Source of the DNA: CAYRWR01 sp964537555
GTDB lineage: Bacteria > Spirochaetota > Brevinematia > Brevinematales > CAYRWR01
DNA: 64,000 bases
Direction of reading: 5' to 3'
Assembly (NCBI GenBank): GCA_964537555.1
Contig: CAZIAD010000003.1
Location: 62,001-126,000, forward strand
Part shown: positions 34,490 to 43,466 of the stretch, piece after piece
How the letters are laid out: each line of letters starts with the position of its first letter
Position numbering within the stretch: position 1 is the first letter of the stretch
The notes under the pieces: generated by a model
What the model was told of the DNA's origin: nothing
Database searches by the model: none
Seen by the model: only the letters and a program-made list of their open reading frames with translations
Program-made: the position numbers and the translations under genes

Positions 34490-35370
34490 TCCTTCTTCTC
34501 CTCTCCCATGCCGATCTTTCGGATAATATCCATAGAGGCCTGGGATTTATTGAGAGTAAAGAAATGCAGGAACTCGAAACCCTGCTCCATGAGCTCGGTA
34601 CACTGCCGGGCGACAAAATCCAGCCCTATCCTGTACTGGGCGTCCTCATCATCCTGATATTTTTCCAGGTCTGAACGTAAGCTAGTGGGGATCTCCGCTC
34701 CGGACAGGCCGTTTACCGTCTCCAGTTGTTTATAGCTGCTAACAGGCATGATGCCGGGCAATATAGGCTTATGATATCCATGACGGTCTGCCTCATCTAT
34801 GAGCCGGAAAAAATACTCATTGTTAAAAAACATCTGGCTCACGGCAAATTCTGCTCCCGCACTGAACTTTTCGCCCAGATAACGGATGTCAGACGTCAGA
34901 TCAGGAGAATCAGGATGCATCTCAGGAAAGGCTGCTATTCCCAGGGAAAAATGATCCCCCGTCTCCTGCCTGATAAACTGGATGAGGTCGCTGGCATGGG
35001 GGAAATCTCCGTCTTCAGGCCTGATAGTAGTGCCCCGGGGAGTATCCCCCCGCAGGGCCATGATATTCTCTATGCCTGCATCCCGATAGTCTCTCAGGAT
35101 CTCCCTTATCTCCGCTTTTTTTTGCCCTACTACTGCCAGATGGGCCATCACAGTAAGATCACATTCCCGCGCGATGCGTTTTACTATACGCTGGGTCCGG
35201 TCACGGGAGCTGCCTCCTGCCCCGTAAGTCACAGATACATAGTAGGGATGGCTGACATTCAGTTCAGTAATCCGGTTAAACAGCATCTCCTCCCCTTCAT
35301 CTGTCTTGGGAGGGAAAAACTCAAATGCCAGGCCTTTATTATGTTGCTCTAAAATATCTTTAATCTTCAT
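34486..35370 (-). CDS. metF: methylenetetrahydrofolate reductase
   Basis: FAD-dependent enzyme that reduces 5,10-methylene-THF to 5-methyl-THF, the methyl donor for methionine. 294 residues, the usual bacterial length. Visible are FEFFPPKTDEGEE (14-26) with the catalytic Glu, VTYGAGGSSRDRT (near 45), ALRGDTPRG (near 106) and the QMFFNNEYFF stretch (near 173). The ATG at 35370 has GGAG ten bases upstream; longer in-frame starts reach into the promoter (35417-35445). It is the first gene of metF-pyrC-oppC. Confidence 0.92.
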   Translation of the reverse strand: MKIKDILEQHNKGLAFEFFPPKTDEGEEMLFNRITELNVSHPYYVSVTYGAGGSSRDRTQRIVKRIARECDLTVMAHLAVVGQKKAEIREILRDYRDAGIENIMALRGDTPRGTTIRPEDGDFPHASDLIQFIRQETGDHFSLGIAAFPEMHPDSPDLTSDIRYLGEKFSAGAEFAVSQMFFNNEYFFRLIDEADRHGYHKPILPGIMPVSSYKQLETVNGLSGAEIPTSLRSDLEKYQDDEDAQYRIGLDFVARQCTELMEQGFEFLHFFTLNKSQASMDIIRKIGMGEEKKE

Positions 35371-35416
35371 TAGTAAAGTACTCCATATCTCGATTAGTTC
35401 ATTATCACAGACTCTC

Positions 35417-35445
35417 ATTGTAGCATTAGAGTGTGAATTATGCAA
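35417..35445 (-). promoter_or_regulatory. promoter of the metF-pyrC-oppC operon
   Basis: Minus strand: TTGCAT (35445-35440), 17-base spacer, TACAAT (35422-35417). Confidence 0.6.
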
Positions 35446-35643
35446 TGAGTGAGGTCAATGCCAATGCTTTGTCTATATAATGAGGATAAAGAAGAGAAAT
35501 AACTCTTAGCTAGTCCGCTGATAGAATAACCCGATCCTTTAGCCAGCTTTCCCTGGCGGACTTCAGTGATTTCTCCTTAAAAAAATATAACTTTTCCAGT
35601 ATATCCATACTCATATAATATAGCACAAATAAAGGAGTCCATT

Positions 35644-35943
35644 ATGGGACGTATTATCTGTGAAAAACACGGCCTGCAGGGCCTGGTACACTTATCTCCC
35701 GACCTCAAGACAGCCATTCTGGAAGAGAGAGAAGTCCCAGTCGTGACTATCCGGATAGTAGTGGATGAAAGCCTCCACCCCGAGATCCATGTTACTCCTC
35801 AATGGGCGCAGGCCAGAGGACTGCCTTATGAATCCCGCACTAATAGCCTTCGGATCCATAATGAGCTACCTCAATGGGTGGATGAATTAGTGATTATGTG
35901 TAAACAGTGCTATGAAGAATATAGCCTGGCCCTCATTCCATAA
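35644..35943 (+). CDS. small protein with Cys pairs, unknown function
   Basis: Cytoplasmic protein of 99 residues, not recognised. It has CEKHG at 6-10 and CKQC near 87-90, a spacing that could bind one zinc ion between the two ends. The rest is a mix of strands and a helix (LPQWVDELVIMC). AAAGGAG precedes the ATG, and a TATAAT box lies near 35616-35621, so it appears to be a real, separately expressed gene. Confidence 0.55.
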   Translation: MGRIICEKHGLQGLVHLSPDLKTAILEEREVPVVTIRIVVDESLHPEIHVTPQWAQARGLPYESRTNSLRIHNELPQWVDELVIMCKQCYEEYSLALIP

Positions 35944-35983
35944 GATCACCTCACCCGCACAATATAAGCTTAAATGACGAAAC

Positions 35984-36039
35984 TTGATAAATTCCTCAGG
36001 CTATTCTATTATCAATTACAGGATATAAATGAATAGCCT
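35984..36039 (+). promoter_or_regulatory. promoter with a 9-bp inverted repeat around the start site
   Basis: TTGATA at 35984-35989, 17-base spacer, TATTAT at 36007-36012. AGGCTATTC at 35998-36006 lies in the spacer and its complement GAATAGCCT lies at 36031-36039, past the expected transcription start. One arm is untranscribed, which favours a paired operator over an RNA hairpin. Confidence 0.45.
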
Positions 36040-36056
36040 ATTCAGGAGACAAGTTT

Positions 36057-36413
36057 ATGAAAAGGTCTTTTTCCCTTATTTTTTTCATGCTAGTTGGTTT
36101 GATTAGCCCTCTTAGTTCCGCCTCATTTTTTCCGGAGCAGTCAATAGAGGTGATACAGGGATTCCGCATGGAATTCGATAAGCTGATTTTTACTGTAAAT
36201 AACAAAGGTTATACCACCAAAGAATCGTTTAAATTGCAGATAAAAGACAAAAAGACCTATTTTGAACTTACTCTTATCAGGACTGTAAAAGATGAAGGAA
36301 AGGCCCTGCTAGATCCTGCCGACATTATATTCACCAAAAAGGAGCTGAAAGGCAGAATGACCTTTAATAAACCCATCAGGATACTGAATAATTACTCTTA
36401 TTCATTTTATTGA
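36057..36413 (+). CDS. small secreted protein, unknown
   Basis: Protein of 118 residues with a clear signal peptide (cleavage near SSASFF) and about 95 mature residues rich in beta strands and lysine. No family was recognised and no lipobox is present. CAGGAGAC precedes the ATG; a promoter with an inverted repeat lies upstream. The HAD gene follows after 21 bases and may be co-transcribed. Confidence 0.6.
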   Translation: MKRSFSLIFFMLVGLISPLSSASFFPEQSIEVIQGFRMEFDKLIFTVNNKGYTTKESFKLQIKDKKTYFELTLIRTVKDEGKALLDPADIIFTKKELKGRMTFNKPIRILNNYSYSFY

Positions 36414-36434
36414 TCACCTGCTGAAAAGTACCTC

Positions 36435-37097
36435 ATGATAAAAGCCCTCATCTTTGATCTGGACCAGACCCTGGTAGATCGCAACACCAGCCTTCATCGA
36501 TTTATTGAGCTGCAGCATGAACATTTCCAGGACCAGATGCCGGATATCAGGCGCAGCGACTACCTGTCTGCAGTACGGCTCCATGATCAAAACGGATACA
36601 AGCCCAAACAGGAATTATTCGACAAAGTATGCCAGACTCTGAACATAAAAAACATCTCGCCGGACAGTCTCATCCGCCATTATCGCGACCACTTCGGCTT
36701 TAAGGTAGTATTGTTTCCCCATACTCGGGAGGTCATAGAACAGCTTTCCCTGAAATATCGCCTGGGCATGATCACTAACGGCACTGACCTTATCCAGAAC
36801 CGTAAAATCGATGCAAGCGGGATCCGGCCTTATTTTCAGTCCATTCTTATCTCTGAATCAGCCGGTGTGGCTAAACCCGATCCCCGGATCTTTCAGTTGA
36901 GCCTGCAGGAGCTGGGTCTCCCCCCTGAACAATGCCTCTTTGTGGGGGATCATCCCCGGAACGATATAGCTCCGGCCCATGCAGCCGGTATGAAGACTGT
37001 GTGGATGCGAAATGATCTCTACACTCTGCCTCCTCAGGCTGATTATAGTATAGATGATATACGGGAATTGCTGGAAATATTAGAGAGTCTTCATTAA
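36435..37097 (+). CDS. HAD-superfamily phosphatase
   Basis: Hydrolase of the haloacid dehalogenase superfamily (subfamily IA), 220 residues. Motif I is FDLDQTLVD (7-15) with the nucleophile Asp8, motif II is TNGTD near 114, motif III has Lys in GVAKPDPRIF near 141, and motif IV is VGDHPRNDI near 171. The helical cap lies between motifs I and II. Likely substrates are small phosphate esters; because pyrF follows 30 bases downstream, a nucleotide monophosphate is one possibility. Confidence 0.88.
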   Translation: MIKALIFDLDQTLVDRNTSLHRFIELQHEHFQDQMPDIRRSDYLSAVRLHDQNGYKPKQELFDKVCQTLNIKNISPDSLIRHYRDHFGFKVVLFPHTREVIEQLSLKYRLGMITNGTDLIQNRKIDASGIRPYFQSILISESAGVAKPDPRIFQLSLQELGLPPEQCLFVGDHPRNDIAPAHAAGMKTVWMRNDLYTLPPQADYSIDDIRELLEILESLH

Positions 37098-37127
37098 GAT
37101 ACTATAGTTTCATTTTAAGGAATACTG

Positions 37128-38045
37128 ATGAATTTTGCCGACATCCTCATAGCCAGGAGCAGGGAGAAAAATAGTGTCCTGTGCGTAGGCCTGGACCCTA
37201 ACCTGGACTATTTTCCCCGATTTTTAAGCAATGATCTTAAGGAAAAAGATTATAAAGGCATAGCTGACTGTATTGTGAGCTACAACCGGGCTGTAATAGA
37301 CAGTATATGCGACTGTGCTCTGGCTGTTAAGCCACAGCTGGCTTATTACGAACCTTACGGCAGTGAGGGCATCCGGGCCCTGGAGCAGACTATAGCCTAT
37401 GCCCGCTCCCGTGGACTGATCGTGATCAATGATGCCAAGCGTAATGATATCGGCCCTTCAGCCCAGGCCTATGCCCGGGCTCACCTGGGGACCGGCCCTA
37501 TCTCGGCAGACATGGTGACTGTTACTCCCTATCTGGGCCGGGACGGTTACCAGCCCTTTATCGACGCAGCCCGGGACAATAATAAAGGCATCTTTATCCT
37601 GCTCAAGACCTCAAACCCCTCATCCTCCGAGATCCAGGATCTGGCTCTGAACAATGGAAAGACCGTTTATCAGGAAATGTGCCATCACTTTCTGCCTCTT
37701 ACAGAACAGACCCGGGGAGACCAGGGTTATTCCTTCATCGGTTTTGTAGTAGGTGCTACCTGGCCCGCCATTGCCCGTGATATCAGAGGTCTCCTCCCCC
37801 ATTCACTTTTCCTGGCGCCTGGCCTGGGTGCACAGGGAGGAAATGCGGAAGATCTCTCTGTATTTTTTGATAGATCGGGACAGGGAGCCGTGGTCTCCTC
37901 CTCCCGGGCTATTACCTATGCCTATATGAAAAACCATGATCACTGGCAAAACATTGAGCTGCCAGAAATGAAAAAGTGTATCCGGGACCAGGCTCTAAAA
38001 GACAATTCCGTATTGAATACCATAAGACACCGGACCGGAGTATGA
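37128..38045 (+). CDS. pyrF: orotidine 5'-phosphate decarboxylase (type 2)
   Basis: Enzyme making UMP from orotidine monophosphate, the last step of de novo pyrimidine synthesis. 305 residues, the long form of type 2. Visible are VGLDPNLDYFP (19-29), KPQLAYYEPYG (near 70), the catalytic D-K-D set in VINDAKRNDIGPS near 100-112, and VTVTPYLGRDGYQPF (near 128). The C-terminal phosphate site is PGLGAQGG near 230. The downstream lipoprotein gene starts inside its stop codon. Confidence 0.92.
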   Translation: MNFADILIARSREKNSVLCVGLDPNLDYFPRFLSNDLKEKDYKGIADCIVSYNRAVIDSICDCALAVKPQLAYYEPYGSEGIRALEQTIAYARSRGLIVINDAKRNDIGPSAQAYARAHLGTGPISADMVTVTPYLGRDGYQPFIDAARDNNKGIFILLKTSNPSSSEIQDLALNNGKTVYQEMCHHFLPLTEQTRGDQGYSFIGFVVGATWPAIARDIRGLLPHSLFLAPGLGAQGGNAEDLSVFFDRSGQGAVVSSSRAITYAYMKNHDHWQNIELPEMKKCIRDQALKDNSVLNTIRHRTGV

Positions 38046-38548
38046 AGGGCCTGGCTTTAATCCCGCTCTGCCTCCTGTTATACTTCTCCTGTCAGACTGT
38101 ACCACCAATAGGCAGACCCGACCTGGGTTCTGACATTGATACCCTGAGCGGAAGAATCACACGGCCCAGCCTAAAGTTCTCCTTTCCCCTAAAAGATAAT
38201 AGCTGGAATATTAAAAGATATTTTCACTACATTTATTTTGAAGGAAATACTGTCTGTTTTTCCTATCCCCTAAAGCATCCGGATCCTCAGGCATCTTATT
38301 CTGTGTACTTTGTGTACCAAGGCCAAAGATTCCCGGCTGAGCGGACCGGAATCAGTAAAGACCGGATCTGGGGATTTTCTTTACTGGGGACCCTACTGGA
38401 AGAATGCTATCCTGACAGGCTGGGAGAGCCACTCTCACAACGCTTATTCCCCCTCACTAATCAAATGGAGCTTTTACTGGAATATTCAACAGCTACTTTT
38501 CACACTAATATAGCCACTCCTCTGGAGTTTATAGTAGATACCCTCTAA
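38042..38548 (+). CDS. lipoprotein, unknown function
   Basis: Predicted lipoprotein of 168 residues with Cys17 after LYFS. The mature part is beta-rich with many aromatic residues; no family recognised. The ATG at 38042 overlaps the pyrF stop (ATGA), so translation is coupled although a functional link to pyrimidine synthesis is unlikely. Confidence 0.6.
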   Translation: MKGLALIPLCLLLYFSCQTVPPIGRPDLGSDIDTLSGRITRPSLKFSFPLKDNSWNIKRYFHYIYFEGNTVCFSYPLKHPDPQASYSVYFVYQGQRFPAERTGISKDRIWGFSLLGTLLEECYPDRLGEPLSQRLFPLTNQMELLLEYSTATFHTNIATPLEFIVDTL

Positions 38549-38593
38549 AAATACCAAAGGTCCCGGAATAATTTACAAAAAAAGGAGAGAAGG

Positions 38594-39184
38594 ATGAGAC
38601 AAAAATGGTGGTGTATTGTATTTATGTGTTCTGCATTTCTGATCAATACCGGATTTTCCGACGAACGCAGTGATCTAAAGAAGATGATAAGGCATGACCT
38701 GGATCAGAATTATCAAAGTGTCCAAAATGAGCTCAGAAAATACAGTGCACAGGAAAAACTGGACTTGTACCAGGAACTGGAATTAAGCCCGGGAGGGCCA
38801 GTCTTTCTGAATATTATACCGGGGTTCGGGTTGGGTTCTTTTGTACGGGGAGACAAACAGGGCGGATGGATACAATTCGCCGGAAATGCTATGGGCTTGT
38901 CTTTGGCCTTTGGGGGGATCGCGTTATTTGGAAATAACAGCACAGACCCGAACACCTGGGATGCCCGGGCTAACCTGGCCTATAATATGGCCCTCATGGG
39001 GGCCCTGTTAAACTTCACAGCCCAGATATATGGCATAGTCAGAGCCGTCAGATATACCAGAGCTTCAAATAAAAAGCTCAAAAAACTGCTCACAGATGAG
39101 TCCCTGAGTTTTGAATTCTCTCCCCTACTGGAATCTACCCCGGATCAGAACAGGGCAGGAATACAATTTAGCCTCAGATTCTAA
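38594..39184 (+). CDS. exported membrane protein, possibly P13-like
   Basis: Protein of 196 residues with a signal peptide (cleavage near TGFSDE), a charged helix of about 40 residues, then PGFGLGSFVRGDKQGGWIQ (about 77-96) followed by hydrophobic segments. The GFG.GSF..GD..GG pattern resembles the spirochaete P13 channel-protein family, where it precedes membrane-spanning helices. This is a weak, by-eye assignment. AAGGAGAGAAGG precedes the ATG. A bidirectional terminator follows. Confidence 0.5.
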   Translation: MRQKWWCIVFMCSAFLINTGFSDERSDLKKMIRHDLDQNYQSVQNELRKYSAQEKLDLYQELELSPGGPVFLNIIPGFGLGSFVRGDKQGGWIQFAGNAMGLSLAFGGIALFGNNSTDPNTWDARANLAYNMALMGALLNFTAQIYGIVRAVRYTRASNKKLKKLLTDESLSFEFSPLLESTPDQNRAGIQFSLRF

Positions 39185-39225
39185 GGAACAGTCCTATAAA
39201 GAATACAGAATATATCCTACATAAA

Positions 39226-39256
39226 GAGGCCCCCGATCCTATGATCAGGGGCCTTT
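39226..39256. terminator. bidirectional terminator
   Basis: GGCCCC plus GATC (39228-39238) pair with GATC plus GGGGCC (39243-39253) around a 4-base loop, with A-rich and T-rich flanks. It lies between convergent genes. Confidence 0.75.
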
Positions 39257-39273
39257 ACTACTTTGTTTGAGAG

Positions 39274-40578
39274 TTATTTTGCCATCTCATCAAATGACTT
39301 TTGCTGAATGGCCTTCTTCATGACTTTTCCTTCTTCGGTCTCCTGGTAGAACCGGTCTCCCAAAGATTCGATCTGCCGCACCTGTTCTTCCAGCTTCTGG
39401 ATATCTTGGGTGATCTTGGGGCTCTTCAGTATGACCTGGGCCCCTCTCAGGAACTGGATCTGGTCCTGAGCCTGTTTCTTGGCTTCTTTATTTTTACCCT
39501 TGTCCAGCTGCCTGGTGATCTCTTCCAGATTTTCAGCCATACGCAGATCCACATAGGTCTTGAACACATCCAGGTTGACCAGGCTATCCTGTTTTTCGCT
39601 GCTCACTTCCAGGGTCAGGGTCTGGCTTAACTTAACAGTCTTTTTGGCTGCAATATCAAAATACTCCATATCCACCTGAAATACTTCCATCTTTCCCGTC
39701 TTAGCGGCGGGTACATTTAGTTCCAGCAGGAAATAGGATTCTCCACCGGAAAATATATTGTAGGCTTCTATGGTACTACCCTGCAGCTCATATCCAATTG
39801 CATCTTTTATTTTAGTTCGGCCCAGAGGATTGAGTTTGATAGTAATATCTTTAGCCACCACGGATAGCAGTGATGAAAATTCCTTATTAAAGATCTTTTC
39901 GATCTGAGCCGGGTTTTCAATGAAGTAATAATTCCCATGGGCGTTCTTGGCGATACTGACCATAAGATTTTCATTATAATCAGCCCCTACACCCAGAGTG
40001 GTAATAGTCAGGCCTTTTTCATAGGATTTACGGGCATCAGTAGCAATGATCTCCGGATCGACGACACCCACGTTAGCCAGTCCGTCAGAAAGCAGAAGTA
40101 CCCGGGAGATATACTTGGAGGATTTCTTTTTATCTGCTTCTGATATTCCTTCCATCATACCCCCGTGAAGAGCAGTAGATCCGCGGTCTGTCACTTCCTC
40201 TATCAGGGATCTCAGCTTGTTTTTATTTACCGTCTGAGCCGGATAGAGCACATTGATCTCGTCATCATAAATGACCAGGGATACTATATCTTTTTCTTCA
40301 TCCAGCAGATTGATGGCATCTATAGCCGCTTTTTTTACATACTTGATCTTATTCCCGGCCATAGATCCGGAGCGGTCTATCACCAGGGACAGATTCAGAG
40401 GACTGCGTTCCTGCAGCTCCACATCATTACCCCGCAGCTTAATGAGGACATACGCGGTACCTCCCCCTGTGTTTATTTTATTATTACCGGCCACCAGGTC
40501 CATAGATAGCCCGGGGGCCGCCATTGCCATAGCACTGACAAATAATACCAGGGACAGAATGACTAAAAATCTTTTCAT
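39274..40578 (-). CDS. secreted von Willebrand factor A-domain protein
   Basis: Exported protein of 434 residues: a signal peptide (cleavage near AMAAP, no lipobox Cys), a strand-rich start and a VWA domain from about 60 to 235 with a complete metal site, DRSGS (68-72), the Thr of GSTAL near 134 and the Asp of LLSDG near 166. The C-terminal 100 residues are helical and Lys/Gln-rich. Similar proteins of the YfbK/BatA kind bind partner proteins through Mg. AAAGGAGAA precedes the ATG, and a promoter (TTGTTT, 18 bases, TATAAT) lies at 40601-40633 on the minus strand. Role unknown. Confidence 0.8.
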   Translation of the reverse strand: MKRFLVILSLVLFVSAMAMAAPGLSMDLVAGNNKINTGGGTAYVLIKLRGNDVELQERSPLNLSLVIDRSGSMAGNKIKYVKKAAIDAINLLDEEKDIVSLVIYDDEINVLYPAQTVNKNKLRSLIEEVTDRGSTALHGGMMEGISEADKKKSSKYISRVLLLSDGLANVGVVDPEIIATDARKSYEKGLTITTLGVGADYNENLMVSIAKNAHGNYYFIENPAQIEKIFNKEFSSLLSVVAKDITIKLNPLGRTKIKDAIGYELQGSTIEAYNIFSGGESYFLLELNVPAAKTGKMEVFQVDMEYFDIAAKKTVKLSQTLTLEVSSEKQDSLVNLDVFKTYVDLRMAENLEEITRQLDKGKNKEAKKQAQDQIQFLRGAQVILKSPKITQDIQKLEEQVRQIESLGDRFYQETEEGKVMKKAIQQKSFDEMAK

Positions 40579-40719
40579 ATTTTTCTCCTTTCATTTAGCT
40601 ATTATACTCCCTTATCTAACGAAAAAACAAGCACAAAGTAACTAATAAAGCTATTTTTTTGTCTGGTGTTTTATATTGATTCCCTTTATAATGAATATAA
40701 TAGATTATAGAGATAGGTT

Positions 40720-42138
40720 ATGGAAGTAAAAGAAAAAAAGGCTCTGGCTGAGACCAACAGCAAGAGTCAGGATTATGAGCGCATGCTCGATGTGACCTGC
40801 AACTTTCTATCCGAGATGATCCGGGAGTATAAGCTCAAAGAAGCTCGTGCCCTCCTGCTGAAACTGGAAGACCTGGATATTGCTCAGGTACTGACCCGTC
40901 TGGATGACACTGACCGCATCATCGCCTTCCGTGTCCTTCCTGCTGAGATAGCAGTAGATGTATTTGCCAAGTTTGAACCCAGAGAGCAGGAAGAGCTGCT
41001 GCATAACTTCACTATTACGGAAGTCCGGGACCTCATCGAAGAGATGGATCCTGATGACCGTACCGAGCTCTTTGAAGACATGCCCTCTATACTGGTAAAA
41101 CGCCTCATCAAGCTCCTCTCACCGGAAGAACGGGCCATAGCCAACCGCCTCATGAACTATAAAGAAGAGACTGCCGGCCGTATTATGACCCCCGAATTTG
41201 TGGACCTCCAGGAAAATATGACGGCTAAAGAAGCTCTGCAGTACATTAAAAGAGAAGCACCCAATAAAGAGACGATCTATACCTGTTATGTCACCGACTA
41301 CGGCGGAAAGCTCACCGGAGTACTGTCTCTGCGTAAGATCATCCTGGCTGATGACCAGCAGTTTATCAAAGAGATCATGGACGATGAACCTGTCAGTGTA
41401 CCCACCTCTATGGACCAGCAGGAAGTCATACATGTCATCAAGAAATACGACTTTCTGGCTGTACCTGTGGTTGATAAGCTGGACCGGCTGGTAGGTATCG
41501 TGACTGTAGATGATGTATTTGACGTACTGGAAGAAGAAAACACTGAAGACTTCCACCTCATTGCCGGTATGGCCCCTACCGATGACGGCTACCTCAATTC
41601 CAATTTTTTTAAGCTTATATTCAACCGTTCTATATGGATCGTAGTCTTATTATTTATAGCCTCCTTTTCTCAGGATATTATAAAGTCCTACTCTGGCAGT
41701 GTAGCTCCGGAGTGGTTCATCCCCCTGTCTTTATTTTTTACCATTCTAGTGGGAGTGGGGGGGAATATAGGCAGCCAGTCATCTATTCTGGTCATCCGGG
41801 GACTGGCTACCGGTGAGATTACCCGCAAAGACACCTGGCGCCTCCTGTGGCGCTCCCTGTCTATGGGTCTGATCATGGGTGTCATTATGGGAGCCTTTCT
41901 GTTGGCCCGTATTGCCCTGTTCGGTGCCGGTACCGAGGTAAAATGGGTAGTCACTATCGCCCTGGCCTCCATTGTGACCACGGCTAACTTTCTGGGGGCC
42001 CTGCTTCCGGTCATGATCAAACGTATCGGCATAGACCCCGCTCTGGTATCCAGCCCCTTGATCACTACCCTCACAGATGTAGGGGGCCTGGTGCTCTACT
42101 TTGAGATCGCAAAATGGATATTAGGTCGTCTGGCATGA
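40720..42138 (+). CDS. mgtE: magnesium transporter MgtE
   Basis: Mg2+ channel of 472 residues. The N-terminal superhelical domain (about 30-140) is followed by two CBS domains (about 140-260, with GRIMTPEFVDL and DDEPVSVPTSM) that close the pore when Mg is plentiful, and five transmembrane helices (about 295-470) with GGNIGSQSS and the DVGGLV end that forms the ion path. Each module has the usual length. No Mg-sensing leader such as an M-box was found upstream. The stop overlaps the next ABC ATPase start (ATGA). Confidence 0.93.
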   Translation: MEVKEKKALAETNSKSQDYERMLDVTCNFLSEMIREYKLKEARALLLKLEDLDIAQVLTRLDDTDRIIAFRVLPAEIAVDVFAKFEPREQEELLHNFTITEVRDLIEEMDPDDRTELFEDMPSILVKRLIKLLSPEERAIANRLMNYKEETAGRIMTPEFVDLQENMTAKEALQYIKREAPNKETIYTCYVTDYGGKLTGVLSLRKIILADDQQFIKEIMDDEPVSVPTSMDQQEVIHVIKKYDFLAVPVVDKLDRLVGIVTVDDVFDVLEEENTEDFHLIAGMAPTDDGYLNSNFFKLIFNRSIWIVVLLFIASFSQDIIKSYSGSVAPEWFIPLSLFFTILVGVGGNIGSQSSILVIRGLATGEITRKDTWRLLWRSLSMGLIMGVIMGAFLLARIALFGAGTEVKWVVTIALASIVTTANFLGALLPVMIKRIGIDPALVSSPLITTLTDVGGLVLYFEIAKWILGRLA

Positions 42139-43196
42139 AGTATTTCAACTGTAAAAATATCAGTGTCCCCCTGTCCAGCCTGGATCCCAAAGCCGGTGAT
42201 GAACGTATCATCCAGGATCTGAGCCTGGGCCTAGAAAAAGGGGAGATCCTGGGTATCGTAGGCCCTACCGGCTGTGGAAAGACACTCCTGCTCAAAGCCC
42301 TGGCCGGCCTGATCCACCCCATTCAGGGAGACATCTTTTTCGGTGATGAATGGCTCAATAAGAAAAAACCGCATGAACGGCATATGGCTATGGTCTTTCA
42401 GGACTATGCCCTCTACCCTCACCTCAGCAGCCGGGGAAATATACGCTTTCCCCTGTTTAACAGTGAGGAATACAAAGCAGACCCCAATGCCCGGGTAGAC
42501 GAGATCGCCGCTATGCTGGGACTGGACACGGCACAGATCCTGGAACGAAACCCCCGGGACATCTCGGGTGGAGAAAAGCAGCGGGTCGCTATTGGTAAAG
42601 CCATTGCAGCCCTGCCCCCTCTCCTCCTCCTGGATGAACCCCTGTCCAATATCGATGAACAGCTGCGTTTTGAACTGCGTCACACCCTCAGAAAGCTCAT
42701 AAAGGACAATGATCTCACAGCCATCTACGTCAGCCATAATCAGCTGGAGATTGCAGAAGTGGCCACCACTATCGCTGTGATGCATCAGGGACGTATCGAG
42801 CAGCTGGGCCCCTACAAGCAGCTCTATGATGACCCCAAGCGATACTTTGTCTCGCTGTTTATGGGCGAACACAGCACTAACTTCCTCAGCCCGGAGCGGG
42901 TAAAACAGCTCAGCGGTGGAAGACTGTCCTACCGCCTCACTATCCGGCCCCATGAGTGCAGTCTGAAAGAGCCTGCTGAGGATCATCTCACTCTCAAGGG
43001 AAATGTGGTAGCTATAGAAAATCACCTGTCTGAAAAGATCAAGATCGTGTTTATCGAAGAAGCTGACCAGCTCTTCGGGGTGGAGCTGCCCTGGGATTAC
43101 GAGATTGAAAAATCTCAATGGATCAGTCTGTACATTCCCCTGTCTCTGGCCAAGTACTTTGACGAGAACGAGGACCGCATCTACAACCTCTGGTAA
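42135..43196 (+). CDS. ABC transporter ATP-binding protein (MalK/UgpC-like)
   Basis: ATPase of 353 residues of the importer family that serves sugars, spermidine and iron. Walker A is GPTGCGKT (about 42-49), Q-loop VFQDYALYPHLS, signature ISGGEKQR near 144, Walker B LLLLDEPLSNID near 163 and H-loop VSHNQLE near 200. The C-terminal 110 residues form the OB-fold (TOBE) regulatory domain of MalK-type ATPases. A shared MalK-like ATPase could energise several sugar importers, and none of their permeases are here. The ATG overlaps the mgtE stop, so the two are translated together. Confidence 0.85.
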   Translation: MKYFNCKNISVPLSSLDPKAGDERIIQDLSLGLEKGEILGIVGPTGCGKTLLLKALAGLIHPIQGDIFFGDEWLNKKKPHERHMAMVFQDYALYPHLSSRGNIRFPLFNSEEYKADPNARVDEIAAMLGLDTAQILERNPRDISGGEKQRVAIGKAIAALPPLLLLDEPLSNIDEQLRFELRHTLRKLIKDNDLTAIYVSHNQLEIAEVATTIAVMHQGRIEQLGPYKQLYDDPKRYFVSLFMGEHSTNFLSPERVKQLSGGRLSYRLTIRPHECSLKEPAEDHLTLKGNVVAIENHLSEKIKIVFIEEADQLFGVELPWDYEIEKSQWISLYIPLSLAKYFDENEDRIYNLW

Positions 43197-43197
43197 A

Positions 43198-43225
43198 CAA
43201 AAAAACCACCGGAGTGATCCGGTGG
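43198..43225 (-). terminator. terminator of the tRNA-Val gene
   Basis: A perfect 8-bp stem (43206-43213 with 43218-43225), GTGA loop and a T-run on the minus strand, seven bases past the tRNA 3' end. Confidence 0.85.
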
Positions 43226-43232
43226 CTCAATG

Positions 43233-43306
43233 TGGGCGATATAGGAGTCGAACCTATGACCCCCTGCTTGTAAGGCAGATGCTCTAACCAACTGAGCTAA
43301 TCGCCC
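43233..43306 (-). tRNA. tRNA-Val (anticodon TAC)
   Basis: A 74-base cloverleaf on the minus strand: 7-bp acceptor stem GGGCGAT/ATCGCCC, D arm with GCTC/GAGC, anticodon stem TCTGC/GCAGG around the loop CTTACAA (anticodon TAC, reads GTA and related Val codons), and T arm ATAGG/CCTAT with the TTCGACT loop. The 3' CCA is not encoded. A terminator follows directly. Confidence 0.95.
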
Positions 43307-43408
43307 TTATCTTTCATAAGCGGAGTATATTTTAGCTGATGGACAGGATTTTGTCAATTTTCGAGATAAAAAAACACAGTGGCATCGCAATTTCCCATTA
43401 GTAATGGT

Positions 43409-43437
43409 TTGACTCCTGCCTGTTAATTATATATATT
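43409..43437 (+). promoter_or_regulatory. promoter of the dioxygenase gene
   Basis: TTGACT at 43409-43414, 17-base spacer, TATATT at 43432-43437. Confidence 0.55.
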
Positions 43438-43466
43438 CTGTATGATTAACTAACACTGGAGGTAAT

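Noticed and set aside
36057..36413. Considered as a bacteriocin-like small peptide with the inverted repeat upstream
   Set aside because: No leader cleavage motif, immunity gene or exporter beside it; kept as unknown secreted protein.
40640..40719. M-box or other Mg riboswitch upstream of mgtE
   Set aside because: The leader is only about 50 bases and too short and AT-rich for an M-box fold.
42231..43118. A 295-codon minus-strand frame opposite the MalK-like ATPase
   Set aside because: Shadow frame; the plus strand encodes complete ABC motifs.
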